Shown: piece by piece, positions 1 through 8,360 of the stretch
Layout: every line of letters begins with the position of its first letter
Position numbering within the stretch: the first letter of the stretch is position 1
From: CAZDAM01 sp964503595
GTDB taxonomy: Bacteria > Muiribacteriota > UBA6191
Length of the DNA: 17,844 bases
Direction: 5' to 3'
Assembly (NCBI GenBank): GCA_964503595.1
Contig: CAZDAM010000072.1
Coordinates: 1 to 17,844, forward strand
Made by a program: the position numbers and the translations under genes
Notes under the pieces: model-generated
The model's input: only the letters and a program-made list of their open reading frames with translations
Database searches by the model: none
Told to the model about the DNA's origin: nothing

Positions 1-27
1 CGGCCTGGCCTTTTTCGTTCAGATGGG

Positions 28-2796
28 TCAATTTTTCAGCCATGGGATCACCAGTCTTCTTTCGGATTCAAGAATTTGAGCCAGCCCGGAGCGCAGGGTT
101 GATTCGGCCAGCCAGCGCTGGGCAATTGCCGGGACGGCCCGGTTCAGACCGTCGTAGATTTCCTCTTTGAAATCCTGCCCCTGAATCAGCCTAGAGGCTG
201 TATCAGGAAGGGGCTGACGGGGAAACAGAACGGCCAGGGTTTCAAAAAGCTCGGGATGTGTCAGGGCGTTCTCCTCCAGAATGGTTTCAAGAGCACCTGC
301 TCCATCTGCAAAGCGGGGAAGCCCGGCATGAGCCAGCCATTCATCAATGCGATGGGGATCACGGCTGATCCACCAGGCAAATTCTCCCATCTGGGCAGGC
401 GTTAAGAACCGGTCTTTGACTCCCATCTGAAGAAAGACTTCCAAGGCCTTGTCGGCACGGAACCGAAACATGGCCTGAAGGATTTCCTGCCCATAGAGTC
501 CGGCATGGGTCAGAAAGAGCCTTTCCAGCATGAACCAGCCTTCGAAGTTTCCTGCCATCAGAAGACTCTGACCCAGATGAATGCGACGCCCCATATCTCC
601 GGTGGCCATCAGGAACAGGATATCACTTTCCCCATCCATACGGATGATCCAGTCTTCCATGGTATCAATCAGGGTTTCTCTGAGGGCCTTTTTCAGGCCA
701 GGGGAAGCCAGGATCTGGGAGAGGGAGGAAAAAGAGCCGAGTCGAAGCTGGGTTTTGAGGATGGCCTTTTGCCCGTCCTCATCTGTCTGATTGAGGTATC
801 GATCCATCTTCTGAACCAGGCTTCGCAGGGAAAAACCCTTGAGGTGGGGAAAGATGGTGTCTTTCCAGGGAGTCTGATTGCAGAATGCTTCCCATTCTTT
901 CATCAGCTGAGACTTGAGCTGATACCGGGCCACAATTCTGGCGCGGATGGATGGTTCAAGAGCATTCAGGAAGTTTTCGGGAAGTTCCTCGAACTTTCCT
1001 TTCTCAGAGCAAAGCATGAGCCGGGCGGAGGTTTGGGGATCTGCTGAGCTTAAGGCAAGTTCCAGCTCTTTCTGGGACAGTCGGGCGTGGCTTGTGGCAA
1101 GCCAGTCAAACAGGACAGGAAGGCTTTCCGGTTGGGTTTCCTGCAAAGCCCACAGGGCAAGTTTTTTGGGAACAGGATGGTGGCTTGGCCAGGCATTCAG
1201 AATGGCCAGAATTTTTTTGGAAGGCCCTTTTTTCAGTGTTTGTCGAATGGAAACCAGGGCCTTTTTGGAATCCAGATGAAGAAGGATTCGTGCAGCTCCC
1301 AGTTCAAGAAGGTGGCCCATGTTCAGATATTTCTTTTCAAGAGCGTTTTGAAGAGCTTCCAGAAGATCTGAAGACGGGTTTTTCAGAATTTTTGGCAGGA
1401 AGGCAGCAAAGTGCCGGATTTCTTTTTTGATCTCCGTGTTCTGTTGAAGGAGGGTCGTCAATTTTGCTTCGAGAAGATTCGGGTGATGACTGGCAAGACC
1501 CCTCAAATCATGTTTTTGCGGCTTGAAATCAGGGGGTTCTTCCGAGAGAAGGGGCCAGCAAAGCCCTCCAAAGGAGCGGGGGTTGCCCTCAAGTTCCAGC
1601 TGAATCTGCTCCTTTGCTTCCTCTTTGGAAAAACTGGGAGGGTTCATGCGTTGAATCCGGGCGGGGATGGGGGAAAAGCGCATCAGATGCAGGAGGTTTT
1701 CCAGTCCCTGAGGGCTAAAAGTGGAGGGTTCGGGCTGTTTTAGAATAAATTCCTGAATCCATGCATTTTCAGGAAGAAGTATTCCGGAGATGGTGCCAGG
1801 CAGGTTCAGGTCCGTGCGGGTTGGACAGGCCAGGCTTAAGTGAATCTGGCCGGGAGTTTGGGATTCAATCGTTAAAGGATCCAGGTGAAGGCGGACACAG
1901 CCGGGAGCCGGGTATTCGAGAACTCTGAATCCAAGTGAGGGCAGGGTCTTCTGGACCCATTCCCGAATTCTGGGCTCCTGGGCATAGTAGCCGGTAACCC
2001 GGGCTCCAGAGAGTTCGAGGAGGACAAAGAAGCGCTTGATAGTTTCAAGGGCCTGGGCCGATGTGATGGAGTAATTCAGGCTGCCATCGGGAGATGAGGT
2101 TCCAAGAAAGGTGCCTCCCCAGGGGGAGGATGCTCCGTCATCTTCCAAAGAGCCGAGTGCGAGAATTCCCGTTTGGCGCAGCAGAATGCGTCGAAGATCC
2201 GATGGATTGCGGCAGCTTTCGGCCCGCCTCAGATCCTGAACCAGGCCATGACGTGGGCCGTGGGTCTGCTCCATGCGCTGGCGGATCAGGCGGATTTCAT
2301 CAATCCTGCCCCCGGAGATGGCCAGCCGGGTGAGTTCTTCGCTCTGTTCCAGGGAATGGATTTTGGACTGAAGGATGAACTGGGTGGCTTCAAAGGCTCT
2401 TTCCCACATACCAAGATGGCGGTAGGTTCTCAGAAGGCGGCTTAAAGTGGACGGAGTGGCGGGCTCCATTCCCAGGAGCTCATCGGTGAAATACAGAACC
2501 CTTTCGTAATTTTCCAGATCTTCGTGAATATCGATGGCCAGCCGGACAACATCGGCAATCTTGTTTTCCAGAAGAAAGGTGGCGTGAAGGATTTCCAGGG
2601 CCTTGGATGCATGTCCGGTTTCTCTTAGGGCGCGAGCCCAGTGAATCGCCGTAGGCTGATTGCGAAAAAGCTCGTAATCAAAGCCATCCAGCATTCTGAG
2701 AATGCCGGGATAGTTCTGATCCCGCATCATGGCCTCCACTCTTTTGGAGGCTGCCAGGGCGCGGTGTTTCAGATCAAAGGGGTAGATTCGGCTCAT
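28..2796 (-). CDS. Large helical-repeat (TPR/HEAT-like) protein of unknown function
   Basis: I do not recognise a specific family. Starting at the ATG at 2796 the product is about 922 residues. Residues 1-200 are repeated amphipathic helices of TPR character. Roughly 215-410 are mixed and beta-rich with many Gly and Pro. From about 430 to the end the protein is again almost all helical, with Leu/Ala-rich repeats of HEAT or TPR flavour. No signal peptide, membrane segment or catalytic motif is visible, so a cytoplasmic scaffold or adaptor role is an inference only. I chose this start because it lies 2 bases after the esterase stop and begins MSRIYPFDLK. An upstream ATG at 2862 would add 22 Pro-rich residues and overlap the esterase by 64 bases; it is possible because a GGTGG precedes it. 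The gene is last of a three-gene minus-strand operon. Confidence 0.75.
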   Translation of the reverse strand: MSRIYPFDLKHRALAASKRVEAMMRDQNYPGILRMLDGFDYELFRNQPTAIHWARALRETGHASKALEILHATFLLENKIADVVRLAIDIHEDLENYERVLYFTDELLGMEPATPSTLSRLLRTYRHLGMWERAFEATQFILQSKIHSLEQSEELTRLAISGGRIDEIRLIRQRMEQTHGPRHGLVQDLRRAESCRNPSDLRRILLRQTGILALGSLEDDGASSPWGGTFLGTSSPDGSLNYSITSAQALETIKRFFVLLELSGARVTGYYAQEPRIREWVQKTLPSLGFRVLEYPAPGCVRLHLDPLTIESQTPGQIHLSLACPTRTDLNLPGTISGILLPENAWIQEFILKQPEPSTFSPQGLENLLHLMRFSPIPARIQRMNPPSFSKEEAKEQIQLELEGNPRSFGGLCWPLLSEEPPDFKPQKHDLRGLASHHPNLLEAKLTTLLQQNTEIKKEIRHFAAFLPKILKNPSSDLLEALQNALEKKYLNMGHLLELGAARILLHLDSKKALVSIRQTLKKGPSKKILAILNAWPSHHPVPKKLALWALQETQPESLPVLFDWLATSHARLSQKELELALSSADPQTSARLMLCSEKGKFEELPENFLNALEPSIRARIVARYQLKSQLMKEWEAFCNQTPWKDTIFPHLKGFSLRSLVQKMDRYLNQTDEDGQKAILKTQLRLGSFSSLSQILASPGLKKALRETLIDTMEDWIIRMDGESDILFLMATGDMGRRIHLGQSLLMAGNFEGWFMLERLFLTHAGLYGQEILQAMFRFRADKALEVFLQMGVKDRFLTPAQMGEFAWWISRDPHRIDEWLAHAGLPRFADGAGALETILEENALTHPELFETLAVLFPRQPLPDTASRLIQGQDFKEEIYDGLNRAVPAIAQRWLAESTLRSGLAQILESERRLVIPWLKN

Positions 2797-2798
2797 GC

Positions 2799-3833
2799 TC
2801 AGGGTCTTTGGGGGAAAAACCAGGCCAGAGAGTGGCGCAGGTGGGTTCTCCAGTAAAACCATTCATGTCCACCATTGGACAGTTTCAGTTTGTGATGAAT
2901 CCCCAGATGTCCGAAGATTTCGGCCATGAGCATGGAAAGCTGTTCTCCTCCGTCCATATCACCACAGCCCAGATAAAAGGAGGTGGAGAGGGGGGTCTGG
3001 TGAATCACTTCCTCATAAATCCGGCCATTTCTAGGCCAGAAGGCTGAAGATTCCCCGCCGGCGAGCCCATAGACATCGGGATGCCGGATGGCGCAGCGAA
3101 CCGATACAAGTCCCCCAAGGGACCAGCCCAGAATGGCTCTTTCCTTGCGGTTTTTGGTGATTCCGTAGCGTTCCCGGACGAGTTTGATCAGATCCCGAGC
3201 CAGGAAATCCTCGAAGGTGTCATTGAAGATATAGTCCTGATCTCTTTGCTGAGGCCCCAGTGGACTGACCATGACGGCCATGAAAGGGCGGCAGATTTTC
3301 TGGGCGATGATCTTATCGAAAAGATCCGGAAGGGGCAGATGCTCCACGCATTCACGGCCATCCTGAAGCACAATCAGGGGCAATTCTTCGGAATCGCTGG
3401 TGTGTGGTGGACGGTATACATAGATTTCTCTTGGCTTGCGAAGGCGGGTTCCCTTGCATTCCAGAGCCTCGACTTTGCCGCGTGGAACTTGAAAGTCCGG
3501 CTGGACTTCGCGAGGGAATCTATAGCCGGGCATGAGGGCACAGGAATTGGTGCCGAAGGGACCGTTAGGAATGGAGCGGGGATTTCTGGGATCCAGCATC
3601 CAGTTTCCGTTCACAACGTATTTGTAAAAATAGATCCCGTCTTTCTGGGCCGGCAGACGGAAATTGTAGCCTCCGTCCTTTTCGCTGTAGCGCAAGGCCC
3701 GGCGGCATTCCCAGTGATTGTAATCTCCAACCCAGTAGATCTTCTGATTCGGCGGTGCGGGAAGGAAAAAATGGATGAATCTGCGTCCAGTCGTATAAGC
3801 GGGCTTCATATGCAATACCAGTTTGCAGCCCAA
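2799..3833 (-). CDS. Esterase D/enterochelin-esterase-like alpha/beta hydrolase with N-terminal CBM48-like domain
   Basis: The product is 344 residues. Residues about 18-100 look like an early-set, CBM48/glycogen-recognition type domain: YWVGDYNHW, then YFYKYVVNGNWMLDP. Residues about 120-340 are a putative-esterase alpha/beta hydrolase (the PF00756 family, which includes Fes and esterase D). The nucleophile elbow is GWSLGG with Ser238, and the likely catalytic His is in NGGHEWFYW (His323). The acid is probably Asp292 or Asp294 in LGCGDMDGG. The family cleaves esters of sugars, acyl groups or siderophores; the substrate here is unknown. No signal peptide is evident. The start used is a TTG at 3833, preceded by GGGAAG at good spacing. 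An ATG at 3809 would give MKPAYTTG but has no visible ribosome-binding site. It sits 22 bases after queG and 2 bases before the helical-repeat gene. Confidence 0.82.
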   Translation of the reverse strand: MGCKLVLHMKPAYTTGRRFIHFFLPAPPNQKIYWVGDYNHWECRRALRYSEKDGGYNFRLPAQKDGIYFYKYVVNGNWMLDPRNPRSIPNGPFGTNSCALMPGYRFPREVQPDFQVPRGKVEALECKGTRLRKPREIYVYRPPHTSDSEELPLIVLQDGRECVEHLPLPDLFDKIIAQKICRPFMAVMVSPLGPQQRDQDYIFNDTFEDFLARDLIKLVRERYGITKNRKERAILGWSLGGLVSVRCAIRHPDVYGLAGGESSAFWPRNGRIYEEVIHQTPLSTSFYLGCGDMDGGEQLSMLMAEIFGHLGIHHKLKLSNGGHEWFYWRTHLRHSLAWFFPQRP

Positions 3834-3855
3834 AGGCCACTTCCCTGAGCCTATC

Positions 3856-4929
3856 CTATTGTTTGATGGGCTTCAAGAGTTCTCTGGCCAGAGTCTGAAT
3901 CCCATGATCCTCATGCTGATGCAGGGTATTCAGAATCTCTTTGGTCTGCCAGTCTGTTCTGTTCCTGATCTGGGTGATGAAATTGTGCATGAAGTTCTGG
4001 TAGCCAGCCCTTCTTACCGGGGAGCCTTCAAATTCCTTCAGAAAAGAAGCTTCATTCAGACCGGCAAAGAATTCGGGCGTATAACGCTCACGGGGCAGAA
4101 TTTCCTCATCCTGATTTTCCTTGGAAAAGCGGTTCCAGGGACAGCAGGTCTGGCAGTCATCGCAGCCGAAAATCCAGTCACTTTTCTGAAGAAGTTCGGG
4201 TTCGGCAGGCGTAAAGGATTCAATGGTCTGCCAGGAGAGGCATTTTCGGGCATCCATTCTGCCATCTGCCGTAATGGCCTGGGTGGGGCAGTGGGCAATG
4301 CAGCGCATACAGTTGCCACAATGTGAGCTTGCCGGGGCAAAATCCGTGATCTCGCAATTCAAGAGCAGACAGCCAATCAGAAAGAAGGAGCCATGATGGC
4401 GGGAAATCAGATTGGTGTTGCGGCCAATCCATCCAAGTCCGGCATGGGTGGCCAGCCATTTCTCGCTCAAAGGGCCTGAGTCGGCATGAATGCGGCCCTC
4501 GATGCCGGAAATATTCGCCTGAAGATCCTTTAATACCCGTTTCAGGCGGGAGCGGAATACATTGTGATAGTCCCGCCCCTGAGCATAGGCGGCAATGCCG
4601 TTTGTTCGGGCAGACTCCCGGTTTCTGGGCGAGGCGTAATTCAGAAGCGTAATCACGGCGGCCGGGTATTCCGGCGCAATATGACGGGCTGGATCGGATC
4701 GCTGGGGCAGGGTGTTCTTCATCCAGTGCATTTCAGCATGTCGCTCTTCTTCCAGAAACCGGGCAATCGCCTCATTCTTTGGAACCTGTCTTAAATCCAG
4801 AAAGGCCCAGTCCAGAAAACCCTCTCTTTTCAGGGACTCGCCGACGTGGCCTTTCATGGCGGCAATCTGAACGGTATCCAGCTGAAGAATAGGTTTTGGG
4901 GTCACGGGGCTTTCAGGGGCTTTTTGCAT
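3856..4929 (-). CDS. queG: Epoxyqueuosine reductase QueG
   Basis: QueG carries out the last step of queuosine synthesis, reducing epoxyqueuosine to queuosine in the tRNA wobble position. It uses cobalamin and two [4Fe-4S] clusters in the cytoplasm. The 357-residue product has the family layout. The cobalamin-binding region includes HADSGPLSEKW, whose Asp150 matches the catalytic acid, followed by GLGWIGRNTNL. The ferredoxin-like cluster motifs are CGNCMRCIAHCP (Cys204, 207, 210, 214) and CDDCQTCCPWN (Cys256, 259, 262/263). The C-terminus (about 300-357) is helical. Length is normal for the family. The ATG at 4929 gives about 20 extra N-terminal residues; Met25 (MKGHVGESL) is an alternative start nearer the family's usual beginning. 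It is first in the minus-strand operon, with a TAGAAT that could be a -10 box at 4939-4944, very close to the start. Confidence 0.95.
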   Translation of the reverse strand: MQKAPESPVTPKPILQLDTVQIAAMKGHVGESLKREGFLDWAFLDLRQVPKNEAIARFLEEERHAEMHWMKNTLPQRSDPARHIAPEYPAAVITLLNYASPRNRESARTNGIAAYAQGRDYHNVFRSRLKRVLKDLQANISGIEGRIHADSGPLSEKWLATHAGLGWIGRNTNLISRHHGSFFLIGCLLLNCEITDFAPASSHCGNCMRCIAHCPTQAITADGRMDARKCLSWQTIESFTPAEPELLQKSDWIFGCDDCQTCCPWNRFSKENQDEEILPRERYTPEFFAGLNEASFLKEFEGSPVRRAGYQNFMHNFITQIRNRTDWQTKEILNTLHQHEDHGIQTLARELLKPIKQ

Positions 4930-5032
4930 TGCTGACAGATTCTATCCTGAAGGCTCTTGGAATGCGATCAAACAGGAGTTTGCCATGGTTTGAACGAGGA
5001 GTCTGATGTATCTTAACGCTTTCTATCTCTCT

Positions 5033-5048
5033 TTCCGCACATAGCATT
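5033..5048. repeat. Left arm of 16-bp inverted repeat
   Basis: TTCCGCACATAGCATT is the exact reverse complement of 5147-5162. The match ends at the next base on both sides. Confidence 0.85.
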
Positions 5049-5146
5049 CTGGTACAAAAACAAACAAAAACTTTTGTGACTTTTGCGTATCTTTGTCGGC
5101 CAGAGCCTCCTGATATAGTAGAAAAGTGCCAAATTCGGTGCTTTTC

Positions 5147-5162
5147 AATGCTATGTGCGGAA
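5147..5162. repeat. Right arm of 16-bp inverted repeat
   Basis: AATGCTATGTGCGGAA is the exact reverse complement of 5033-5048. The inner hairpin at 5121-5146 ends immediately to its left. Confidence 0.85.
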
Positions 5163-5163
5163 T

Positions 5164-5563
5164 ACCGGTTTCAACTATTTCATGGCGAATGACTGGCACG
5201 ATCTAACAAAAGAGCGGATTCTTGTAGTAGACATTCTTTGGTAAATATAACTTCCACCGGTTCCTTAATCTATTTACAACCTATGGCATTATGTTTGACA
5301 ATGATGACGAAAAGAACGAGCACTCGGCCATAAATCAGCTCATTCGTGACCGAAAGACAGAGTTCACGCTGGCTGATCCGTTCGAATTCAACAAGTGTCT
5401 GGAAAGCCATTTAGGCTTATCGCTACCGGGGCGAGGTGGTTAAAAACATTTTTTACAGAGCCTAAAGGTGTTAGAAGATAAAACGAATACAGCAGAACAG
5501 CCTGATCAGTTACGCGAAGCCTTTTGTAATGCACTGGCTATTCCAGCTAACGGAGGTCAATGA
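5164..5563 (+). pseudogene. Decayed C-terminal part of a TOPRIM-like (OLD/AAA nuclease type) gene
   Basis: No intact ORF covers this stretch, but protein-like sequence can be followed. Frame 1 reads NDWHDLTKERILVVD (to 5232). After a frame change near 5231 it continues in frame 2 as FFGKYNFHRFLNLF, then IMFDNDDEKNEHSAINQLI and DPFEFNKCLESHLGL, stopping at TAA 5441-5443. The same frame then resumes as KHFLQSLKVLEDK and ends in ALAIPANGGQ at TGA 5561-5563. ILVV(E/D), GK, then an FDND acidic motif is the pattern of a TOPRIM fold such as that at the C-terminus of OLD-family nucleases; assignment to that family is an inference. The final stop overlaps the ATG of the next gene (TGATG), so the two genes were probably once an operon. 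The 5' part is missing at the inverted-repeat element. Confidence 0.5.
5552..5556 (+). promoter_or_regulatory. Ribosome-binding site deciding the start of the AlbA/ATPase gene
   Basis: GGAGG lies 3 bases before ATG 5560 and 6 bases before ATG 5563. The second ATG has the better spacing and overlaps the upstream TGA by one base. Confidence 0.6.
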
Positions 5564-6819
5564 TGTACGAAAACATTTCCGACCTGCTCAAACAAATCGC
5601 TCTGGGAGAAGACTCCGTTCTTGAACTTAAGGAAGTGGAATTCAGCGGCAATAGACTTATTGGCCCGCACAAAGATGGTATGGCAGACGAACTGGCTGCC
5701 ATGGCGAATACGGCTACCGGCATCATTGTTCTGGGAGTTGATGACAGAACCAAAGAGATTCGAGGGATACCGGCAGAGAAACTTGACATAGTTGAAGGCT
5801 GGCTTCGTTCTATCTGCAACGATTCGATTGATCCACCTCTGGATTGCGTCATACGCAAGCTCATCGTGCCCGGGCAACAAGGGGGCGACAAAACAATCCT
5901 GCGAATCGACGTACCCCGCAGCCTGTTTGTCCACAAAAGCCCAAACGGCTATTTTCGTCGGATTGGAAGCTCCAAGCGCGAGATGAAACCGGACATCTTG
6001 GCGAGGCTATTCCAGCAACGCAGCCAGGCGCGTCTTATCCGTTTCGATGAACAAACGGTTCCGGGTACAAAGATGGATGATTTGAATCCCCAGCTGTGGA
6101 GCAGATTTCGAACCGTGATCTCACCCAAAGCGGATCAAGAATTTCTCGAAAAAATGAAACTCGTCGCCACGGACGAAGACAGCGCTCTGCGGGCAACGGT
6201 CAGTGGTATTCTGATGACCTCGGACACACCTGATTTGTTCATGTCCAGCGCCTTTATTCAGGCGGTTTGCTATCGAGGTACCGAACGTAATGCCGCCTAT
6301 CAACTGGACGCCAAGGATATCACCGGTCCATTGGATGTTCAGATCCGGGATGCCTGCAAGTTTGTGGAGAGAAACATGCGGGTCTTTGCCATCAAAGCGC
6401 CCAATCGGATTGAAACTCCCCAGTTTTCCATGAATGCAGTTTTCGAGGCGGTGGTCAATGCTGTCGCCCATCGGGATTACTCCATTTACGGCTCCAAGAT
6501 CCGCTTGCACCTGTTCTCTGATCGGCTGGAAATCTTCTCACCCGGTGCGATCCCCAACACCATGACTATTGAGAGCATTTCGGAGCGGCAATCGACACGG
6601 AACGAATTGGTCAGTTCCTTGCTGGCACGTTGCCCGATGAATGTGGACGCCATCGGTAGTCAGCGGAGCTTCATCATGGATAAACGTGGCGAAGGTGTGC
6701 CAATTATTATCACGGAAAGTGAGAAGCTCTCGGGTAAGAAGCCGGTTTACAAACTTCTTGACGATTCTGAGCTGATGCTAACGGTTTTTGCCGCGCGACC
6801 GCCCCATGCCGAGGATTGA
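5563..6819 (+). CDS. Schlafen/AlbA_2-domain ATP-binding protein
   Basis: The product is 418 residues. Residues about 15-75 match the AlbA_2 (Schlafen AlbA) domain: EDSVLELKEVEF, then ADELAAMANTATG and IIVLGVDD. Residues about 290-390 match the GHKL-type ATP-binding C-terminal domain found with it: the N-box-like AVFEAVVNAVAHRDY, then GSKIRLHLFSDRLEIFSPG and GEGVP near the end. The usual short winged helix after that domain appears missing or shortened. Members are called transcriptional regulators or putative helicases, often without experimental proof, and are common in mobile or defence islands. Both ATGs at 5560 and 5563 are possible; 5563 fits the GGAGG. The gene sits alone between backbone operons, directly after the decayed TOPRIM-like gene, and may be the surviving half of a two-gene defence module. 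Its DNA or RNA target is unknown. Confidence 0.85.
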   Translation: MYENISDLLKQIALGEDSVLELKEVEFSGNRLIGPHKDGMADELAAMANTATGIIVLGVDDRTKEIRGIPAEKLDIVEGWLRSICNDSIDPPLDCVIRKLIVPGQQGGDKTILRIDVPRSLFVHKSPNGYFRRIGSSKREMKPDILARLFQQRSQARLIRFDEQTVPGTKMDDLNPQLWSRFRTVISPKADQEFLEKMKLVATDEDSALRATVSGILMTSDTPDLFMSSAFIQAVCYRGTERNAAYQLDAKDITGPLDVQIRDACKFVERNMRVFAIKAPNRIETPQFSMNAVFEAVVNAVAHRDYSIYGSKIRLHLFSDRLEIFSPGAIPNTMTIESISERQSTRNELVSSLLARCPMNVDAIGSQRSFIMDKRGEGVPIIITESEKLSGKKPVYKLLDDSELMLTVFAARPPHAED

Positions 6820-6838
6820 TTTTACGAATGGATTCTCC

Positions 6839-6865
6839 TTGACAATACAGCACCGTTCATAATTA
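6839..6865 (+). promoter_or_regulatory. Possible promoter for the M16 peptidase operon
   Basis: A consensus TTGACA (6839-6844) is followed after 15 bases by TAATTA (6860-6865). The spacing is shorter than ideal and the start codon is about 200 bases downstream, so this is weak. Nothing else was recognised in 6820-7070. Confidence 0.25.
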
Positions 6866-7070
6866 CGCTTGCAAGGTCATCGAAGAACAGACTGCGTATT
6901 CTGTCTGATAGAAAGGTTTGCGGGACGGCCTAGAGTGGGAGATAAATTTTTCTTCATGCGGACTTTCCTGACTTTTTTGCATCACTTTCTGATTTTGAGA
7001 TTCATTTAGAGTGAACATTTCTCCCTGCCTGGCAGGTTGGATGGAATTTCGTGCGTGCTATCATGCGAGC

Positions 7071-8360
7071 ATGATGATGCATTCGATTCAACGCCGAAAT
7101 CTGGCCTCCGGTATGAGCGTGCTGGCAGTGCCGCGCCCTGATATTGAAGTGGTCACTGTCATGCTTCTATATCGTATCGGCTCTGCGGGGGAAATGCCGT
7201 CTGAGCAGGGGATGGCCCATTTTCTGGAACATATGATGTTCAAGGGGAGCCGGAATTATCCAGCCGGAGCCATTGATCAGGTAACTCAGCGACTGGGTGG
7301 GGAAAACAATGCCTTTACCAGTCGGGATTACACGGCCTATTGGCATCTTCTTCCAACCAGAAACTGGGTAGAGGCTCTCGCCATTGAGCGGGATCGGATG
7401 CTTGAGCCGACATTGGATGCGGATGAATTCCAATCCGAAAGAAACGTGGTTCTGGAGGAACTGGCCATGTATGCGGATGAGGCCCAGGAGGCTTTATCCG
7501 ATGATCACTATTCCCGCATTTTTCCATTGGGTCATCCCTATCACCATCCTGTCATAGGAAGCGTAAAAACCCTGAAGGCCATGACGGTGGATTCCATGCG
7601 TTCCTTTCATGAACGCTGGGTAAGGGCTGATAACAGTGTTCTGATTGTGATTGGTGGGGTTGAGGCTGAAGAGATTTTTGAACAGGCCGAGAAGTATTTT
7701 TCGCGGGCACCCCTGCCACCTTTTCTGCCGATTGGAAGATTTCCGATTGGTGGCCAGAAGGTTGAGCGCAGCCTGAGTGTTCAGGAAATGGAAGTGGAGA
7801 CGCCCCGGATTCGGATTTCCTGGCCCTGTGGAGTGTTTGGCGGAGGACACACCATCGTTGCTGATTTTGCCGAGGAATTTCTGGCGGGGACTCGAAGTTC
7901 TGCTTTGAATCTTGCCTTCAAGGAAGAGAGGCAGTGGGTCAGCCAACTGAACGCCTCAGCCCAGCTGGGGGAGTTTGGTGGTGTTTTTTCCCTGGATATG
8001 GATCTTCTGGAAGGGGTCTCTGTTCTTGAGTCCCTGAGGCTTCTGGAAAAGGAAATCGCAAAGGTTTTGGAGAGTGAAATTGAGGATGATTCCTTAAAGA
8101 GAATCCGAACAAAACTGGAATCTTCGGTTCTGTTTGAACAGGAGAAAACGGATGAGCTGGCATTTGCGCTTTCTCCTTATGTGCATGCCGGGAATCCCCG
8201 TGGTTACTTTGAGCAGACCAGACTGATTCAGGGTACTTCGGGTGCCATGCTGCGCCAGTTTCTGCAAACTGCAATCCGGCCAGAGCTGGCAACGATTGGT
8301 GTTGTTGTGCCGAAGGGCCAGAAAAAATCCATCCAGAAAGAACTGAAAGCATTCGTATGA
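7071..8360 (+). CDS. M16-family zinc metallopeptidase, catalytic subunit
   Basis: Counted from the ATG at 7071 the product is 429 residues, the usual size of the small processing-peptidase-like members of M16 (PqqL/YmxG/MPP-beta type). The inverted zinc motif HFLEH (His50, Glu53, His54) is intact. The third ligand, Glu130 in VVLEELAMY, lies about 76 residues further on as expected. The C-terminal half is the second, non-catalytic M16 fold. No signal peptide is seen, so it is probably cytoplasmic, though members can also be periplasmic. Several starts are possible: GTG 7011, ATG 7041 and a run of three ATGs at 7071-7079. Family similarity begins at HSIQRRNLASGM, which favours 7071-7077. Its stop overlaps the next gene by 4 bases (ATGA), so the two M16 subunits are translationally coupled and probably form a heterodimer. 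Confidence 0.9.
   Translation: MMMHSIQRRNLASGMSVLAVPRPDIEVVTVMLLYRIGSAGEMPSEQGMAHFLEHMMFKGSRNYPAGAIDQVTQRLGGENNAFTSRDYTAYWHLLPTRNWVEALAIERDRMLEPTLDADEFQSERNVVLEELAMYADEAQEALSDDHYSRIFPLGHPYHHPVIGSVKTLKAMTVDSMRSFHERWVRADNSVLIVIGGVEAEEIFEQAEKYFSRAPLPPFLPIGRFPIGGQKVERSLSVQEMEVETPRIRISWPCGVFGGGHTIVADFAEEFLAGTRSSALNLAFKEERQWVSQLNASAQLGEFGGVFSLDMDLLEGVSVLESLRLLEKEIAKVLESEIEDDSLKRIRTKLESSVLFEQEKTDELAFALSPYVHAGNPRGYFEQTRLIQGTSGAMLRQFLQTAIRPELATIGVVVPKGQKKSIQKELKAFV

Larger units (their letters stand above)
5033..5162. mobile_element. 130-bp MITE-like element or IS-end pair with perfect 16-bp terminal inverted repeats
   Basis: The left end TTCCGCACATAGCATT (5033-5048) and the right end AATGCTATGTGCGGAA (5147-5162) are exact reverse complements, 98 bases apart. 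A second hairpin, GAAAAGTGCC / GGTGCTTTTC (5121-5146, with two G-T pairs and a 6-base loop), abuts the right arm. The interior is A/T-rich on the left (CAAAAACAAACAAAAAC) and has no coding potential. I see no clear target-site duplication: the flanks read ATCTCT and TACCGG. Recognisable coding of the decayed gene starts directly after the right arm, so the element may mark where the 5' part of that gene was lost. It could be a non-autonomous element, the remains of an IS, or a large structured RNA/DNA hairpin. Confidence 0.55.

Noticed and set aside
3081..3848. 255-codon open frame on the plus strand
   Set aside because: It is antisense to the esterase gene, which has a catalytic Ser motif and a CBM48-like domain. 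The plus-strand product shows no family signature.
5033..5162. CRISPR or tandem repeat array
   Set aside because: There is just one inverted pair, with no repeated direct units or spacers. No CRISPR array was seen anywhere in the window.
6820..7070. tRNA or small RNA gene in the gap after the AlbA/ATPase gene
   Set aside because: No cloverleaf, conserved T-loop sequence or strong terminator hairpin was seen; only a weak promoter candidate could be listed.
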